Shown in pieces: positions 1 to 12,985 of a stretch of 64,000 nucleotides of DNA (position 1 is the stretch's first letter; each line of letters starts with the position of its first letter). Made by a program: the position numbers and the translations under genes. Source of the DNA: Panopea generosa (taxonomy: Eukaryota; Mollusca; Bivalvia; Adapedonta; Hiatellidae); contig CM055903.1 of assembly GCA_029582155.1 (NCBI GenBank), positions 38,846,853-38,910,852 on the forward strand. The letters run 5' to 3'. Under the pieces are notes generated by a model that saw only the letters and a program-made list of their open reading frames with translations, was not told the origin of the DNA and made no database searches.

Positions 1-540
1 GATTGAATTATTAATGTCGGAGTTATGGCCCTTGAAACATTGTGCACTTTTTGACCTTGTGTGCACTCTAATATTGTCATTTTTTATATGATCGTCACCA
101 AACTTGCACAGTAGTTATATAAGCATAATATCTTGAAAAACTTTTGAACTGGCCATATCGGATTATTAATGTCAGAGTTATGGCCCTCGAAACATTAAAA
201 AATGCACTATTTTACCATGTGTGTACTCTGGCACTCACATTTTTCATTTGATTCTTACCAAACTTACACAGTAGTTGTATAACTATAATATCTCAGATAA
301 GTTTTTGAACTGGTCCAAATCAGAATATTAATGTCAGAGTAATGGCCCTTCAATTGTCAAAAACTGCACTATTTGACCTTATGTGCACTCTAGCCCAGAA
401 TTTTTCATATGATTCTCACCAAACTCACACAGTGTTTTTATATAACCATAATATCTTGGACAAGTTGTCGAACTGGCCAAATCGGGTAATAAATGTCTGA
501 TTTATTGCCCTTGAATCGTCAAAAAAGGCATTATTAGGTC
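1..540. repeat. ~160-bp tandem repeat, cut by the window start
   Basis: Four diverged units are marked by 'TTATGGCC'-like cores near 23, 178, 340 and 502, giving spacings of 155, 162 and 162 bp. Each unit also holds a 'CACCAAACTTACACAGT'-like block and an 'AACTGGCCAAATC'-like block. A related repeat with the same spacing is at 34545-34965. This is non-coding satellite-like DNA. It probably extends left of the window. Confidence 0.75.
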
Positions 541-2115
541 CTGTTGGATCAAGGAAATTGAACATTTGAGGAAATTAAAGTGAGCCAGGGCGTGATAATA
601 AAGTAACTTCTCTGTTGCAGTTAGGACTTATATAATAATAAAGCTGACACTCCGTCAGAGTATGACTTGAAGACTGTTGAAACTGACTTTAAACACCATA
701 TAATACAATTTACAGTACAGTTGATTTGCAAGATCAGCAATTATTTTCTCTATCTCTCTCATACAAATCCATTACCATCGAGTGGGTTTCATGCAAGCAT
801 GCTGTATGTTTCATCTTGGCTGATTAATCAGCAATATTAATTGCAATTAATGAAACATCCGTTTTCTGGGTTATTCCTAATCTTGTCTATGATGTAGAAT
901 GCACACGACATTATCGACATTATCGGGAAATATGTGCATGTCTCCAAAGGCTAGATTGTCGGCGTCTTTTCTCGCTAATTCTGTTGACAATGTGTTATAA
1001 ATGCAATAATGTCTTGAGTAATTTCTATTTTCTGCAGTAATTGAAGCAATTACAGGCAAACTCAAAATGACTGCCTTCACATAATTGAGGAATTTACTGG
1101 AAAACTAATCGATCTGCGAAATTAATCCAGTTGCTCCTTGATTACAATGGAGGCGCATTAATATGGTTTTATCCATGCGTAAAATGTCTGATAAGAAAAT
1201 CTGGACCCCGTCTATACCAATATTCTCGGACATTTAATCATATAAATAGAAATGTGACATTTAGCTAAACCTTCAGAGCGCTGATTTCCCTGGAGGAGAT
1301 AGGAACCAATTAATTTTATTTTTTGAGGTTGCAAATAAAACATGTCACTACCTTTAGTTGCAATACATACAAAAATTTATCAAAAATGTTTATACAAGAA
1401 AACATTGATGCAATTTATTTATCATATTTTTTAGTCGACCAATGATATGGCTGAAAATTTATACAGCTAGAATGTAAACTGGCTAGATTTAGATTATGCC
1501 TGACTTGTAAAACCAACATCGCAGAAGCAACAGTAGTGATATTACCTGTACTCGAGTTGCATACAGACACCAATGTTCTTCTTGTTCCAGTTTCATTTGA
1601 GTAAATTATATTCCAATAATTGGTAACCAGACAGACCAGGATCTGTCATCATCTCTTGCCCATTTTCAAACAGACGCAAGATGTGTTTTTGATAGCTAAT
1701 TTATAATCACCAATAACTTGTCATTATTAGCTATTACTCAGTATATAAAATATACACGTAAATCATAAGAATTCACTTATTTAAAAAAACTACTTCTCCC
1801 TTAGTGAGATATTACGTCATTCCAGTTAATATTTCCTGTAGCAAAAAGCGGTAACATGTTGCTTAAATACGAAGCTCATGAACATGGTACAATACAGATA
1901 ACTGGTTAAAACAGTTTGGTCGTTAAGGAGAGTGTTTGTTTGACAAGTTGTTTTGGTACTGTGTCAGTGTTTACCATATCTTTTGTAAGATGTGTTTTAT
2001 GTTCATTTAAAAACAGTTGGTTCAAACTAATTAAGATTACATGTTTGCAGATTAATTTAAGTTCTTGCATTGATTGTGAAATATTCAGTTCTTCATATTA
2101 AGTGGGGATCATTTA
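541..2115. other. No gene or repeat recognised
   Basis: A+T-rich single-copy-looking DNA. Short open frames (for example minus 877-1080 and plus 1916-2101) have no recognisable domain and no convincing splice or start context. Confidence 0.5.
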
Positions 2116-3600
2116 ATACTTACCTTTATATTGAAACATCTGGTTCTTACATTGATATTGGACCATTTAGTTCTTACCTTGATACTGGACCATTTAGTTC
2201 TTACATTGGTATTAGACCATTTTGTTCTTACATTAATATTGGAACATTTAGTTCTTACCTTTATACTGGACCATTTAATTCTTACATTGATATTGGAACA
2301 TTAGTTCTTACCTTAATATTTTACCATTTAGTTCTTACCTTAATATTTTACCATTTAGTTCTTACCTTAATATTGGACCATTTAATTCTTTACCATTTAG
2401 TTCTTACCTTAATATTGGACCATTTAATTCTTACATTGATATTGGACCATTTAATTCTTACATTGATATCATAACATTTAGTTCTTATCTTAATATTGGA
2501 ACATTTAGTTCTTACATTGATATTGGAACATTTAGTTCTTACATTGTTATTGGACAATTTTGTTCTTACATTGATATTGGAACATTTAGTTGTAACATTG
2601 GTATTGGACCATTGATATTGGACAATTTTGTTCTTACATTGTTATTGGAACATTTAGTTCTAACATTGATATTGAAACATTTAGTTATTACATTGATATT
2701 GGAACATTTAGTTCTTACATTGATATTGGAACATTTAGTTTTTACATTGTTATTAGACAATTTTGTTCTTACATTGATATTGGAACATTTAGTTCTTACA
2801 TTGGTAATTGACAATTTTGTTCTTACATTGATATTGGAACATTTAGTTCTTACATTGATATTGGAACATTTAGTTCTAACATTGATATTGAAACATTTAG
2901 TTATTACATTGATATTGGAACATTTAGTTCTTACATTGATATTGGAACATTTAGTTCTTACATTGTTATTGGACAATTTTGTTCTTACATTGATATTGGA
3001 ACATTTAGTTCTTACATTGGTAATTGACAATTTTGTTCTTACATTGATATTGGAACATTTAGTTCTAACATTGATATTGAAACATTTAGTTATTACATTG
3101 ATATTGGAACATTTAGTTCTTACATTGATATTGGAACATTTAGTTCTTACATTGTTATTGGACAATTTTGTTCTTACATTGATATTGGAACATTTAGTTC
3201 TTACATTGGTAATTGACAATTTTGTTCTTACATTGATATTGGAACATTTAGTTCTAACATTGATATTGAAACATTTAGTTATAACATTGATATTGGAACA
3301 TTTAGTTCTAACATTGATATTGAAACATTTAGTTATTACATTGATATTGGAACATTTAGTTCTTACATTGATATTGAAACATTTAGTTATTACATTGTTA
3401 TTGGAAAATTCAGTTCTTACATTAATTGTGGCACATTCAGTTCAGTTCTTACATTTAGTTGTTACATTTAGTTGGAAACATTAAGTTCTTACATTAATTG
3501 TGGCACATTCAGTTCAGTTCTTACATTAAGTTGTTACATTTAGTTGGAAACATTAAGTTCTTACATTGATTGTGGAACATTTAGTTTTTAAATTAATATT
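2116..3600. repeat. 27-bp minisatellite, about 50 units
   Basis: The unit is of the type 'ACATTGATATTGGAACATTT' followed by 'AGTTCTT'. The 5' part (2116-2520) is degenerate and the centre is highly regular. A marker variant 'GGTAATTGAC' recurs at 2802, 3019 and 3208, spaced 217 and 189 bp apart (8 and 7 units), so blocks of several units have been duplicated. Because 27 is a multiple of 3 and the unit lacks stops, open frames of 217 and 290 codons run through it on the two strands with 9-residue periodicity. I do not regard these as genes. Confidence 0.95.
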
Positions 3601-3670
3601 GGAATATTAGTTCTTGCTTGACAAATTTCCTAAATTGTTTCCTAGGTACTCATGACAATTTTATTTATTT

Positions 3671-3812
3671 ATTTTACTTTGACTGTGAAACAGGTCCTTT
3701 CAGCTTAGGCAAATCCCCCACAAAGTTTTCCTGTTTAGAACCAATACTAAGCATATGCGGATAAAGTGTCTTTTTCAAGGACATCACACATAGCGTTGAT
3801 GGAGGATGTGTA
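3671..3812 (-). mobile_element. SINE-C fragment (tRNA head lost)
   Basis: Resembles the complete SINE-C at 19729-19944 on the same strand: 'TGACTGTGAAACAGGTCCTT', then 'GAACCAATACTAAGCATATG', then 'AAGGACATCACACATAGC'. It stops before the tRNA-like promoter section. Confidence 0.65.
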
Positions 3813-4407
3813 TTTTTATTTAATTAATGAATTAATGAATTAGGGGTGTTAGAGAATATTGATATAAAAGGTCACCTGATACAAACAGGAAGAAAATTAT
3901 TCCTGGCTCACTCTCCATGTATAAAAAAAAAAACATCTGTAAATTAAATGCTGATTTTTGCAAAAAAAAAGAAAAAAAAGTAAACATATAACAATCTTAT
4001 TTTTTATCTTACATATCTTCCTAAATTTCTATGGTAGCTGGTATTGATTAGAAATAGCAATATGACAGCATGTGTTGAAAATATGACATTATATTATATT
4101 TCCTTGCCTATTACCCTGTTTTGTATATTTCAGCTAATAACAAAAATTGTGAAAGCTGTCACTTCGATAGCAAATCAATCTGTTGACAGTAATAGACTTC
4201 TTGCTTGACCACTATAATATTGCAAGGTTACCATAGCAACAGAATTGTAGAAAATGGCATTGCAGTTATTGGGTTAATAATCTGTATGGAGTGGGAATTT
4301 ACATTATTAGTTAATTACTGTGTGACACTGGCTTTGTTATAGTTAGTATAAGTATTTGGCTGTTTGAATTTCTTTGGTTTTATTGGTTGGAACATTTTAA
4401 TATAGAT
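3813..4407. other. No gene recognised
   Basis: A+T-rich with two poly-A runs near 3925 and 3965. No coding signal seen. Confidence 0.45.
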
Positions 4408-4640
4408 GGACCTGACCAACTCAGTTGATGACTTTCAGTCCAGGGGTTTTGAGGTTTGAATCCCCACCTGGTTTCTGTCTCTGTGATGATTTGTCATGAT
4501 CTTTGTTGTATGGCCCTCAGTCTCCCACCTCAGAATATATGGGGAAGTAGTCAGTGACTTGCATATATAAAGTTTATCAAGTACTGGTAAACATCCCAGC
4601 GGATCACAGGAACGTTAGTTAGGTGAGCTGACCCTCCTTT
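4408..4640 (+). mobile_element. SINE-A, old diverged copy
   Basis: The tRNA-like head contains 'GACCAACTCAGTTGATGACT' and a B-box-like 'GGTTTGAATCCCCACCTGG', followed by the family body 'CTCTGTGATGATTTGTCATG' and 'AAGTACTGGTAAACATCCCA'. Many substitutions and small indels against the better copies at 11285 and 24695 show it is old. Confidence 0.7.
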
Positions 4641-5394
4641 AATACTATTTTGAAAAAATTGTATATACATCATGCAAATAAGAAATTAATATACTACAAA
4701 ATGTTTGCAGACCCTTTATTTCGTTCCTAGTTTAGAAAGTTCATAACAATCCTTAGTATATTTTCACACATTTTGTGGTTTTCCATGGCAATGTTTGTTT
4801 TAATTTCATTAACTTTTAGTAGTATGATGGATAAAAAATCAAATAAAGACCAAAGAAACTTCAAAGACTGGACATTGTATCTTTTACCCTTATAGCTTAA
4901 GTATTGCATCTAAGTAAACAGTTGGGGCACCTTTTGGACTTCTAACACATTTCTTAAGTTTCTTTTCTAATTCATTTTTTTTTTAAATATCTCCCCATAG
5001 TTTTCTCCCCTGAGACCAATTTTTTCTGAAGTCGGTACATTCAAATTTATCAAATTCAAGAACAGAAGGTTAATGCATTTGTTTCATTACAATGGTCGGA
5101 ATAATTTTTAGTATATCACGGTAATGCATTGTGGGAGTAGACATAATGTCTAAACCGTCATCATAATTTGACAGTTAAATTGTTGTTGAATTTATGGTTC
5201 AACACCCTGGCTAGTTAGCATGCATGAGATAGGAAATGCTAACTTGACTTCAATATCAATCGTGTCTTGGAAACAATTTCAATTTAGTGAAAAAAGATTT
5301 AGTTTGATGCTCTCATCAGGGGCTGCTCCAGCAGTCTGGTTAATTTAAGATGTTTAATCTCATGATTTAGTTAAATACCCATTTAAGTTTTTAA
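4641..5394. other. No gene recognised
   Basis: A+T-rich DNA without recognisable repeats. A short minus-strand open frame at 4727-4909 has no family resemblance that I can see. Confidence 0.45.
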
Positions 5395-6062
5395 AAAATA
5401 GTGGGTAAATTTACCCCTTGACTTTTGAAAATAGGGGGTAATTTTACCCCTTGACTCTTGGAAAAAGGGGGTAAATTTACCCATTGACTTTTGAAAATAG
5501 GGGGTAAATTTACCCCTTGCCTTTTAAAAAAGGTTTAAATTTACCCCTTGACCTTTGACTTTTGACAATAGAGGTAAAGTTATCCCTTGACTTTTTAAAA
5601 TAGGTGATAAATTTGCCCCTTGACTATTAAAAATGGGGTAAATTTACCCCTTGATTGTTTAAAATGAAGGTAAATTTATGCCTTGACTGTTAAGAATGGA
5701 GGTAAATTTATCCCCTGACTATTGAAAATGGGGGTGAATTGATCCCTTGACTGTTCAAATGGGGATAAATTGATACCTTGACTGTTAAAAATTGGGGTAA
5801 ATTTATCCCTTGATTGTTAAGAATGGGGGTAAATTTATTCCTTGACTGTTAAAAATGGTGGTAAATTTACCCCTTCATTGTTAAAAATGGGGGTAAATTA
5901 TCCGCTTACTGTTAAAAATCGGGTTAATTTATCCCTTGACTGTTAAAAGTGGTGGTAAATTTTTCCCCTGACTGTTGAAAATGGGGGTAAATTTATCTCT
6001 TGACTGTTAAAAATGGGGGTATATTTTATCCCTTCACTTTTGTAAAATGGGAGTAAATTTGC
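5395..6062. repeat. ~32-bp minisatellite, about 20 units
   Basis: Unit of the type 'GGGGGTAAATTTATCCC' plus 'TTGACTGTTAAAAAT'. Each unit contains the short imperfect palindrome 'GGGGTAAATTTACCCC', best preserved at 5404-5520 and decaying to the right. Confidence 0.9.
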
Positions 6063-6294
6063 AGCTTCAGATATGTTTAGCAAAGTTTATCAATTATCAA
6101 TGTGAACTGAAAGATGATTATTTTAAAAAAACGCGTTGAAAATGTATATGATTTTAAATGTGTAGAAAAAAATAAAATGAATCAGAGCAAATTACCTAAT
6201 TTAATAAACATTATTTAAGTATGCAATGTTTTTAAATGAAATGAATTGAAACTTTAGTGTGTTCACAAAGTAGTTACCATAATCCTTCATAAAA

Positions 6295-6572
6295 AAGGTC
6301 GTGGGTTTTGTCTCTGGCCGGGTCATACCAAAGACTTGAAAAATGGTACTAGAATGAAGCATCTTCACTCAGCATTTAGAGGATAGTTTTTTGGTCTGGT
6401 CATCCTGGTGTCAGTATAATGTGACTGGGTGGGGGTATCATATCATTTATCTGTGGCATGATAGTCCACTGTGGCAATGCTAAGTAATAGAATACTGTCT
6501 CAAGTAGACACCATCGCCATGTAACTGAAAAATTGTAAATGACGCTAAACACCATACAACAATAACATCATC
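6295..6572 (+). mobile_element. SINE-B, 5' truncated
   Basis: Begins at the B-box region ('AAGGTCGTGGGTTTTG') and continues through 'GGCCGGGTCATACCAAAGAC', 'CAGTATAATGTGACTGGGTG' and 'TACTGTCTCAAGTAGACACC'. It ends with 'GACGCTAAACACCATACAAC' and an AAC-type tail. The tRNA A-box part is missing. Confidence 0.85.
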
Positions 6573-7996
6573 ATTGAAACAATAAACCTGGTTTAGTTTA
6601 GTATATACTCATTTATTTTAGCTCCATTCCGAAGAAAGGTCAGGTTTTATTTGAATCGCTCTTGAGTACGTTACCTGGGTAGAACCAGTTTATAAATGTT
6701 GTTTTTAATAGGCCATGGGATCTAGTGCACAACCTTGGGTATGAGCGGCCAACTCTATCAGATGTGCTACTGCCTCACTTACTCTATTTATCAAACCAGG
6801 TTGATGCGTGACCCAAGATTTGAGAGGATGCAAATAAAAATTTTAAAAAAGTTTACTTAAATGATTAATGGTAATTGCATTAAACTTATGTAATTGAAAT
6901 TAAGTCATTTTATGCTGAAATTGTGAAAAAAACAATTTCCCTGAATATGGAATCACTCCGCAGGGGTTTAGTGTAAGAAGACTGTCTAACCGATTGTATT
7001 GTCTTGGCAGTTTTCACTGTAATTAATTCAATAAGTTCGGAAAACAAAATACACAATATCTAGACAAGTTTCTCCCTGGTTGTGTTTTTCTATTTTCCTT
7101 GAAACTGTAATTTGTTATTTTTGGAGACCAAACAACGAACACGTCTGGAGAGTGACATCATTGTTTCTTTATTTTACCTTGTTAATTCAGTTTGTCTGAA
7201 AACAGTGATGAACAAGGTTCCGTAATTTAAGAACCTGGTGCACAAAGCACCTTAATTGGTGCGGCTGAAACCTGCGTACATAAGTGAATATGTAAAATAT
7301 TACTGGTTTCTGTGACCCGTGTCGTTTAATTCATAAGTAATGAAATCAATTTACATGTTTTTGGGGTTGAATTAATTTGGCTGGAATGCAGTATAGGTTA
7401 GAGACATTCATTCCCAAGGAATAAAACTTGGACATTCCCTCAAGTTTTGTTATTATGTAATAGATATAATTATGTATATACATGTATAAGATTCTGTTTG
7501 TAAAAGATGATTTTCGATATAACAAAAAAGAAAGCCTTTGTGCAGAACTATGGGTCATACTACTGGTGGAGAATGTTTCTCGATAATTCTTTTTTCATAA
7601 CATGTCAGTTTCTAATGAAAATTGATAATACATGCGCATGCTTAAACAATTCAAATTCTAACAAATTTAATGGATGGAACTTTTGAAAAGCCCTTTGGGA
7701 ACATACGGTTTCAGCTTGTTTCTTTTTGTCTTGTCTTTTCAAAGAAAACAAAAACAAACATGTCTTGTTGCATTCAACATTTAAGTGTTTGCATCATCAT
7801 TACTCTGTTTCTCAGAAACTGTTTGGCCTCGAACCACAAAATGTAATGGATAGTTTTATTGTCAATCATGCAGCATCTTTTCTGGATGGCCTTTAGCTCA
7901 CAAAGTTATTAATAATGCATTTATTAGCTCAATCTGTTTCTAATGAACTTAGGCGGTAACCCCAGGTGTTGCCACTTGTCTTGAGCATAATATAAT
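6573..7996. other. No gene or repeat recognised
   Basis: A+T-rich unique-looking sequence. Short open frames such as minus 7346-7558 show no domain. Confidence 0.45.
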
Positions 7997-8207
7997 TAGG
8001 CCATTATAAATTAATTCTCATCCAAATTTTTCTTAAAAAGGGGGAGGTGTGGGGAGGATTTTAATTCTTATTTCTTTTTTTCCAAATTTTTCGTTGTTTC
8101 TTTAAAAAAAAATTATAAAAAATGTGAAAATAAAAAGGGTTGGGACAGCATGAAAAATAAGGGGGTGGGTGGGGATGATTCTCTAGCAATTAATTTATCC
8201 TGGTCTA
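7997..8207. mobile_element. MITE with 'TAGGCCATTATAAATTAATT' ends
   Basis: Starts 'TAGGCCATTATAAATTAATT' and ends 'AGCAATTAATTTATCCTGGT' + 'CTA', an imperfect terminal inverted repeat (TIR) of about 24 bp. Two other copies are at 25995-26075 and 50101-50295. The interior is low-complexity with G-rich and A-rich runs and no open frame. It is probably a non-autonomous DNA transposon; superfamily unknown. Confidence 0.7.
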
Positions 8208-8911
8208 ATTGATAAAATGTAATTTAATGTCATAATTGTGTTTGTGGTGTTGTGTGTGATAGCTATGTCCATTTAATGCAACATCTCCTGTTTGACGTAT
8301 ATTTAAAAATACTGGTACATACATTTACACAGAAACTTTGGTAATCTTACCTCCTTTCCTACCAGCCTTTCCCATGCATATTAGATTGGACATAATGGCA
8401 CTTTTTCTAGTTTGCTTTCATTATCAAGATGTCAAATCAAGCAGCGATAGACATCAGATAAAGACACATAAAACAATAGTGTGAGTTGCCGTTAGATCTA
8501 TATTTACCAAAATATTGACAATCCAATCTGGATCCAGGAAGTAGGACTTGAACCATGTGACACGCGCAGAGGGCAACTCTAAAACATTGATCTCCTTATA
8601 ACAATCAAAAGTACAGATGTCAGATACATCAGACGTCAAATCTATTGCCAGAAAAATAAAACATGTAATTTACGTTTGCCATCTCTTTATTAAATTTATC
8701 TTGCAAAGATCCAGACATCCTTTAACATGGATACCCTGTCTAAATGTTTGTGTGAAGGTGACCTGACAAAAATATAGCTACTTGAATTTTAAAAAAATGC
8801 GTCATTACCTGACCAATGCTATATTATATCCTGATTTTTAGTTAATCAACAATCTGATGGATACATTCTTTGATTAATTTCTGCATTACTAATATTAACA
8901 AAACTGTATGT
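8208..8911. other. No gene recognised; possible tRNA-like fragment on minus strand
   Basis: The minus strand around 8530-8600 carries 'GGTTCAAGTCC', which resembles a Pol III B box. No convincing A box, cloverleaf or SINE body accompanies it. Nothing else is recognised. Confidence 0.3.
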
Positions 8912-9453
8912 TCAGTTATGCATCCGCCTGCCAATCCAAGGGTCGTGAGTTGGAATCCTCACCCGTACCTGAGTCTCTGTGATGACTGGCAATGAACTAT
9001 ACATCCAGCTACTAATCCAAGGGTTGTGAGTTCAAATACCCATCCAGTAACAGTCTCTGTGATGACTGGCAATGAACTATACATCCGACTACCAATCCAA
9101 GGGTTGTGAGTTCAAATACCCAACTAGTAATAGTCTATGTGATGACTGGCAATGAACTATACATCCGACTTCCAATCCAAGGGTCGTGAGTTTGAATCGT
9201 CACCTGTACCTGAGTCTCTGTGATGACTGGCAATGAACTATACATCCGACTACCAATCCAAGGGTCGTGAGTTTGAATCGTCACCTGTACCTGAGTCTCT
9301 GTGATGACTGGCAATGAACTATACATCCGACTACCAATCCAAGGGTCGTGAGTTTGAATACCCAACCAGTAACAGTCTCTGTGATGACTGGCAATGAACT
9401 ATACATTTGACTACCAATCCAAGGGTTGGGAATTCAAATACCCAGCCAGTAAC
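8912..9453 (+). repeat. 81-bp tandem array made from SINE-A sequence, 7 units
   Basis: Seven units each contain 'CCAATCCAAGGGTCGTGAGT', the B-box-like 'GAGTTTGAATC' and 'GAGTCTCTGTGATGACTGGC'. These are the B-box end of the SINE-A tRNA head and the first part of its body (compare 18515-18640). The A-box side and the SINE 3' half are absent. Because 81 is a multiple of 3, a 76-codon open frame runs through on the minus strand with a 27-residue repeat; it is not a gene. Confidence 0.9.
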
Positions 9454-9455
9454 AT

Positions 9456-10019
9456 TTTATCAATATAGCCTGTCACCTGACATTTTATATATATAACCCG
9501 CCACCTGACATTTTATATCCCTCCACCTGACATTTTATGTATCTTACCTACCACCTTACATTATATATATATAACCCGCCACCTGGCATTTTATATTATA
9601 TAACCTGCCATCTGGCATTTTATGTATCTTACCTACCACCTGACATTTTATATATATAACCTGCCACCTGACATTTTATATTATATAACCTGCCATCTGG
9701 CATATTATGTATCTTACCTACCATCTGACATTTTATATATATATATAACCTGCAACCTGACATTATATATATATAACCCACCACCTGACATTTTATATAT
9801 ATATATATAACCTGCAACCTGACATTATATATATATATAACCCACCACCTGACATTTCATATATATAGCCAGCCACCTAACATTTTATATATATAACCCG
9901 TCACCTGGCATTTTATATATAACCAGACACCTGACATTTTATGTATCTTACCTACCACCTGACATTTTATATATATAACCCGCCACCTGACATTTTATCT
10001 ATATAACCTTCCACCTGAC

Positions 10020-10061
<42 letters not shown>

Positions 10062-10585
10062 CCCGCCACCTAACATTATATATATATAACCAGACACCTG
10101 ACATTTTATGTATCTTACCTACCACCTGACATTTTATATAATATATATAACCCAACACCTGGCATTTTATCTATATAACCTTCCACCTGACATTATATAT
10201 ATATATAACCTGCCACCTAACATTATATATATATATAACCCGCCACCCGACATTTTATATATAAAACCCGCCACCTGACATTTTATCTATATAACCAGAC
10301 ACCTGACATTTTATGTATCTTACTTACCACCTGACATTATATATATATATATATATATATATAACCCGCCACCTGACATTTTATCTATATAACCTGCCAC
10401 CTGACATTTTGTATATATAACCCGCCACCTAACATTATATATTTATATAACCCACCACCTGACATTTTATCTATATAACCAGCCATCTCGCATTTTATGT
10501 ATCTTACCTACCACCTGACATTTTATGTATATAACCCGCCACCTAACATTATATTCATATAACCTACCACCTGACATTTTATGTA
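9456..10585. repeat. TA-rich ~28-bp minisatellite with variable (TA)n
   Basis: About 33 units of 'CCGCCACCTGACATTTTATA' followed by a variable TA run and 'ACC'. Unit length varies because the TA microsatellite inside each unit expands independently. The longest TA runs are at 10023-10060 and about 10335-10362. An 'ATGTATCTTACCTACCACC' variant recurs, suggesting multi-unit duplications. Confidence 0.95.
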
Positions 10586-11284
10586 TTTTCTCAAAAAGAT
10601 AACAATGACAGAGTATGCATCAGTAAATTTGACAGCAATTGTCGTATTCATATTTTAATAATGCTAACCAATATTTAGACAAAGATATTTAAAATATAAA
10701 AGTTGTATAAGAATATAATTATATATATGAAGTGAAATTTTTTAATGGTAATTATATAGATGTTTTGTGCATATGATTAAGAGTTATTAAATTGTGTTGT
10801 TGTTGTTTTTAGTTATACTTGTATAATATAATTGTCTTCTTGATAGCTACAAAAGTTATATTTGGTGGGAAAAAATGAAATAAAACCATGAAACCTATTA
10901 CTAAACAAAATCATATTGGAAGTTTCTTTCAAAATGTATATTTTATAATGTTTAATGACTTTTATCATATTGGGTTCTGTTGTCTAAGTGACCCAATGTT
11001 GTGTTTTGTCAGAGTTTCATGGCCGCAAATCACCAAAGTTTCAAATCACCATTTTCAACCATTTACAAGAGTTATGCCCCTTCCCAAACTGGACATGATA
11101 ATAAAGGTTCTAATTCTAATTATATTTGTATCATGGGGATAATTTAATGTGATTTTCAGAAATAGAGAGATAGGTGTAAAATTATCAAAATTGTTATGTA
11201 TCGCTTTAAAAAGACAATTGTTATTGATTTTTTTCAGAGTAAAAAGGAATAATTTTGAGATTATGACTTCAAACTTTGTGCCAA
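10586..11284. other. No gene recognised
   Basis: A+T-rich. The open frames at 10888-11142 and 11149-11361 show no domain; the second one ends inside a SINE. Confidence 0.45.
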
Positions 11285-11575
11285 ACTCATTTAGCTCAGT
11301 AAGTTGCGTGTTTGACTATCAATCTAGGGTTGTGTGTTCGAATTCTTTCCAGGCCGTTTAGCTTCCATGATGATTGATATACAGCATTTCATCTCATTGT
11401 CATTTGTCTCTCACTGCTGATTTAAGTGGGAAAGTTATCAGTTACGCAGAGTTGGGTGTGCTCAAGTACTGGCTAAACTTCCAAGATCCCAGGAAACAGT
11501 GATTAGGTTAATTGATCATCTGTTAGCCATCAATTGGCATAAAAATGATGCTATAGTTTCAATCAATCAATCAGT
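11285..11575 (+). mobile_element. SINE-A, nearly full length
   Basis: The head has 'TTAGCTCAGTAAGTTGCGTG' (A box) and 'GTTGTGTGTTCGAATTC' (B box). The body runs 'ATGATTGATATACAGCATTT', 'TGTCTCTCACTGCTGATTTA', 'GTGTGCTCAAGTACTGGC' and 'TTGATCATCTGTTAGCC', with an (AATC) tail. This is a non-autonomous Pol III retroposon that depends on a LINE for mobility. Confidence 0.9.
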
Positions 11576-12120
11576 CCATTTTACTTGGTAGAGTTTAGGG
11601 GTGAGAATTCAGCTTCGTTGATTATTCAAAAGCTAAGTCAACATTGAAAGCTCCCCCTGAGAGGATTTCCATATTCTAGAGTTCATTCAGAAACACTGCT
11701 TCCATTCATTGAATCTGCTTATATTGGCAGATTCGGTGTTAATAGACAGGATTTAGCAAAACTGTGGATGAAATTGTTCCCAAACAAGAAATATTTAAGA
11801 GTACTTGAAAAAGGAAAAGGCGATTTTTGTTATTCAATAAAGGAAATTGGCTCCAAATTAAGTCGATAGCCAAGATTTGCTCATCCATTATTGCTGTTTT
11901 ATGCCGACTGAAATAACAGCTTTTATTTCCATTTTTCAGTGAGATGAATGCTTTTTTTAAGAAATCTGCCAATTTTCTGCACAATTCTCATTTTTGTAGT
12001 TGTTCTTTATTGGATATGAGAAGTGCATGCTTCATTGATTGTTGCATATTTTTATTACCAGCCATAGGAATTGATCATTTTTAAAAGAACAATGAACCTG
12101 TTATCAATCTTAATTCTACC
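11576..12120. other. No gene recognised
   Basis: No repeat or coding feature seen. The minus-strand open frame 11739-11984 lacks any recognisable domain. Confidence 0.4.
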
Positions 12121-12985
12121 AACAAGCTTGAGGTCATTCCAAATACTAGTAATGATCCTGAAGTCACCATAGATACTAGCAATGATTCTGAGGTCACCAT
12201 AAATACTAGCAATGAGCCTGTGGTCACCATAAATACAATCAATGAGCCTGAGGTCTCCATAAATACTAGCAGTGAGCCTGAGGTCACCATAAATACTATC
12301 AATGAGCCTGAGGTCACCATAAATACTAGCAATGAGCCTGCGGTCACCATAAATACAAGCAATGAGCCTGACGTCTCCATAAATACTAGCAGTGAGCCTG
12401 AAGTCACCATAAATACTAGCAATATGACTGATGTCACAATAAATACTACCAATGAGCCTGAGGTCACCATAAATGCTAGTAATGATCCTGAGGTCACCAT
12501 AATTACTAGCAATGATCCAGAGGTCACCATAAATACTAGCAATGATCCAGAGGTCTCCATAAATACTAGCAGTGAGCCTGAGGTCACCATAAATACTAGT
12601 AATGAACCTGAGGTCACCATAAATGCTAGCAATGAGCCTGAAGTCACCATAAATACAAGCAATGATCCTGAGGTCACCATAAATACTAGCAATGATCCTG
12701 ATGTCACCATAAATACTAGCAATGATCCTGAGGTCACCATAAATACAAGCAATGATCCTGATGTCACCATAAATACTAGCAATGACCCTGACGTCACCAT
12801 AAATACTAGCAATGAGCTGAAGTCACCATTTATACTAGCAGTGAGTCTGAGGTCACCATTTATACTAGCAGTGAGTCTGAGGTCACCATAAATACTAGCA
12901 ATGAACCTGAGGTCACCATAAATACTAGCAATGATCCTGAGGTCACCATAGATAATAGCAATTAGCTTGAGGTCAATCAAAATAC
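12121..12985. repeat. 30-bp minisatellite, block I (~29 units)
   Basis: Unit 'AATACTAGCAATGAGCCTGA' + 'GGTCACCATA'. Most units carry AGGTCA, and one variant at 12789-12796 is the palindrome TGACGTCA. Open frames with a 10-residue period exist on both strands and are interrupted by frameshifts, so coding is unlikely. Confidence 0.95.

Noticed and set aside
2566..3484. Open frames of 217 and 290 codons on opposite strands
   Set aside because: They are produced by a stop-free 27-bp tandem unit; both strands are open and there is no start, splice or domain context.
8530..8600. Possible extra SINE head on the minus strand
   Set aside because: Only a B-box-like word is present; no A box or body could be aligned.
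8912..9453. CRISPR-like array
   Set aside because: There are no unique spacers; the whole 81-bp unit repeats and derives from a SINE in eukaryotic DNA.
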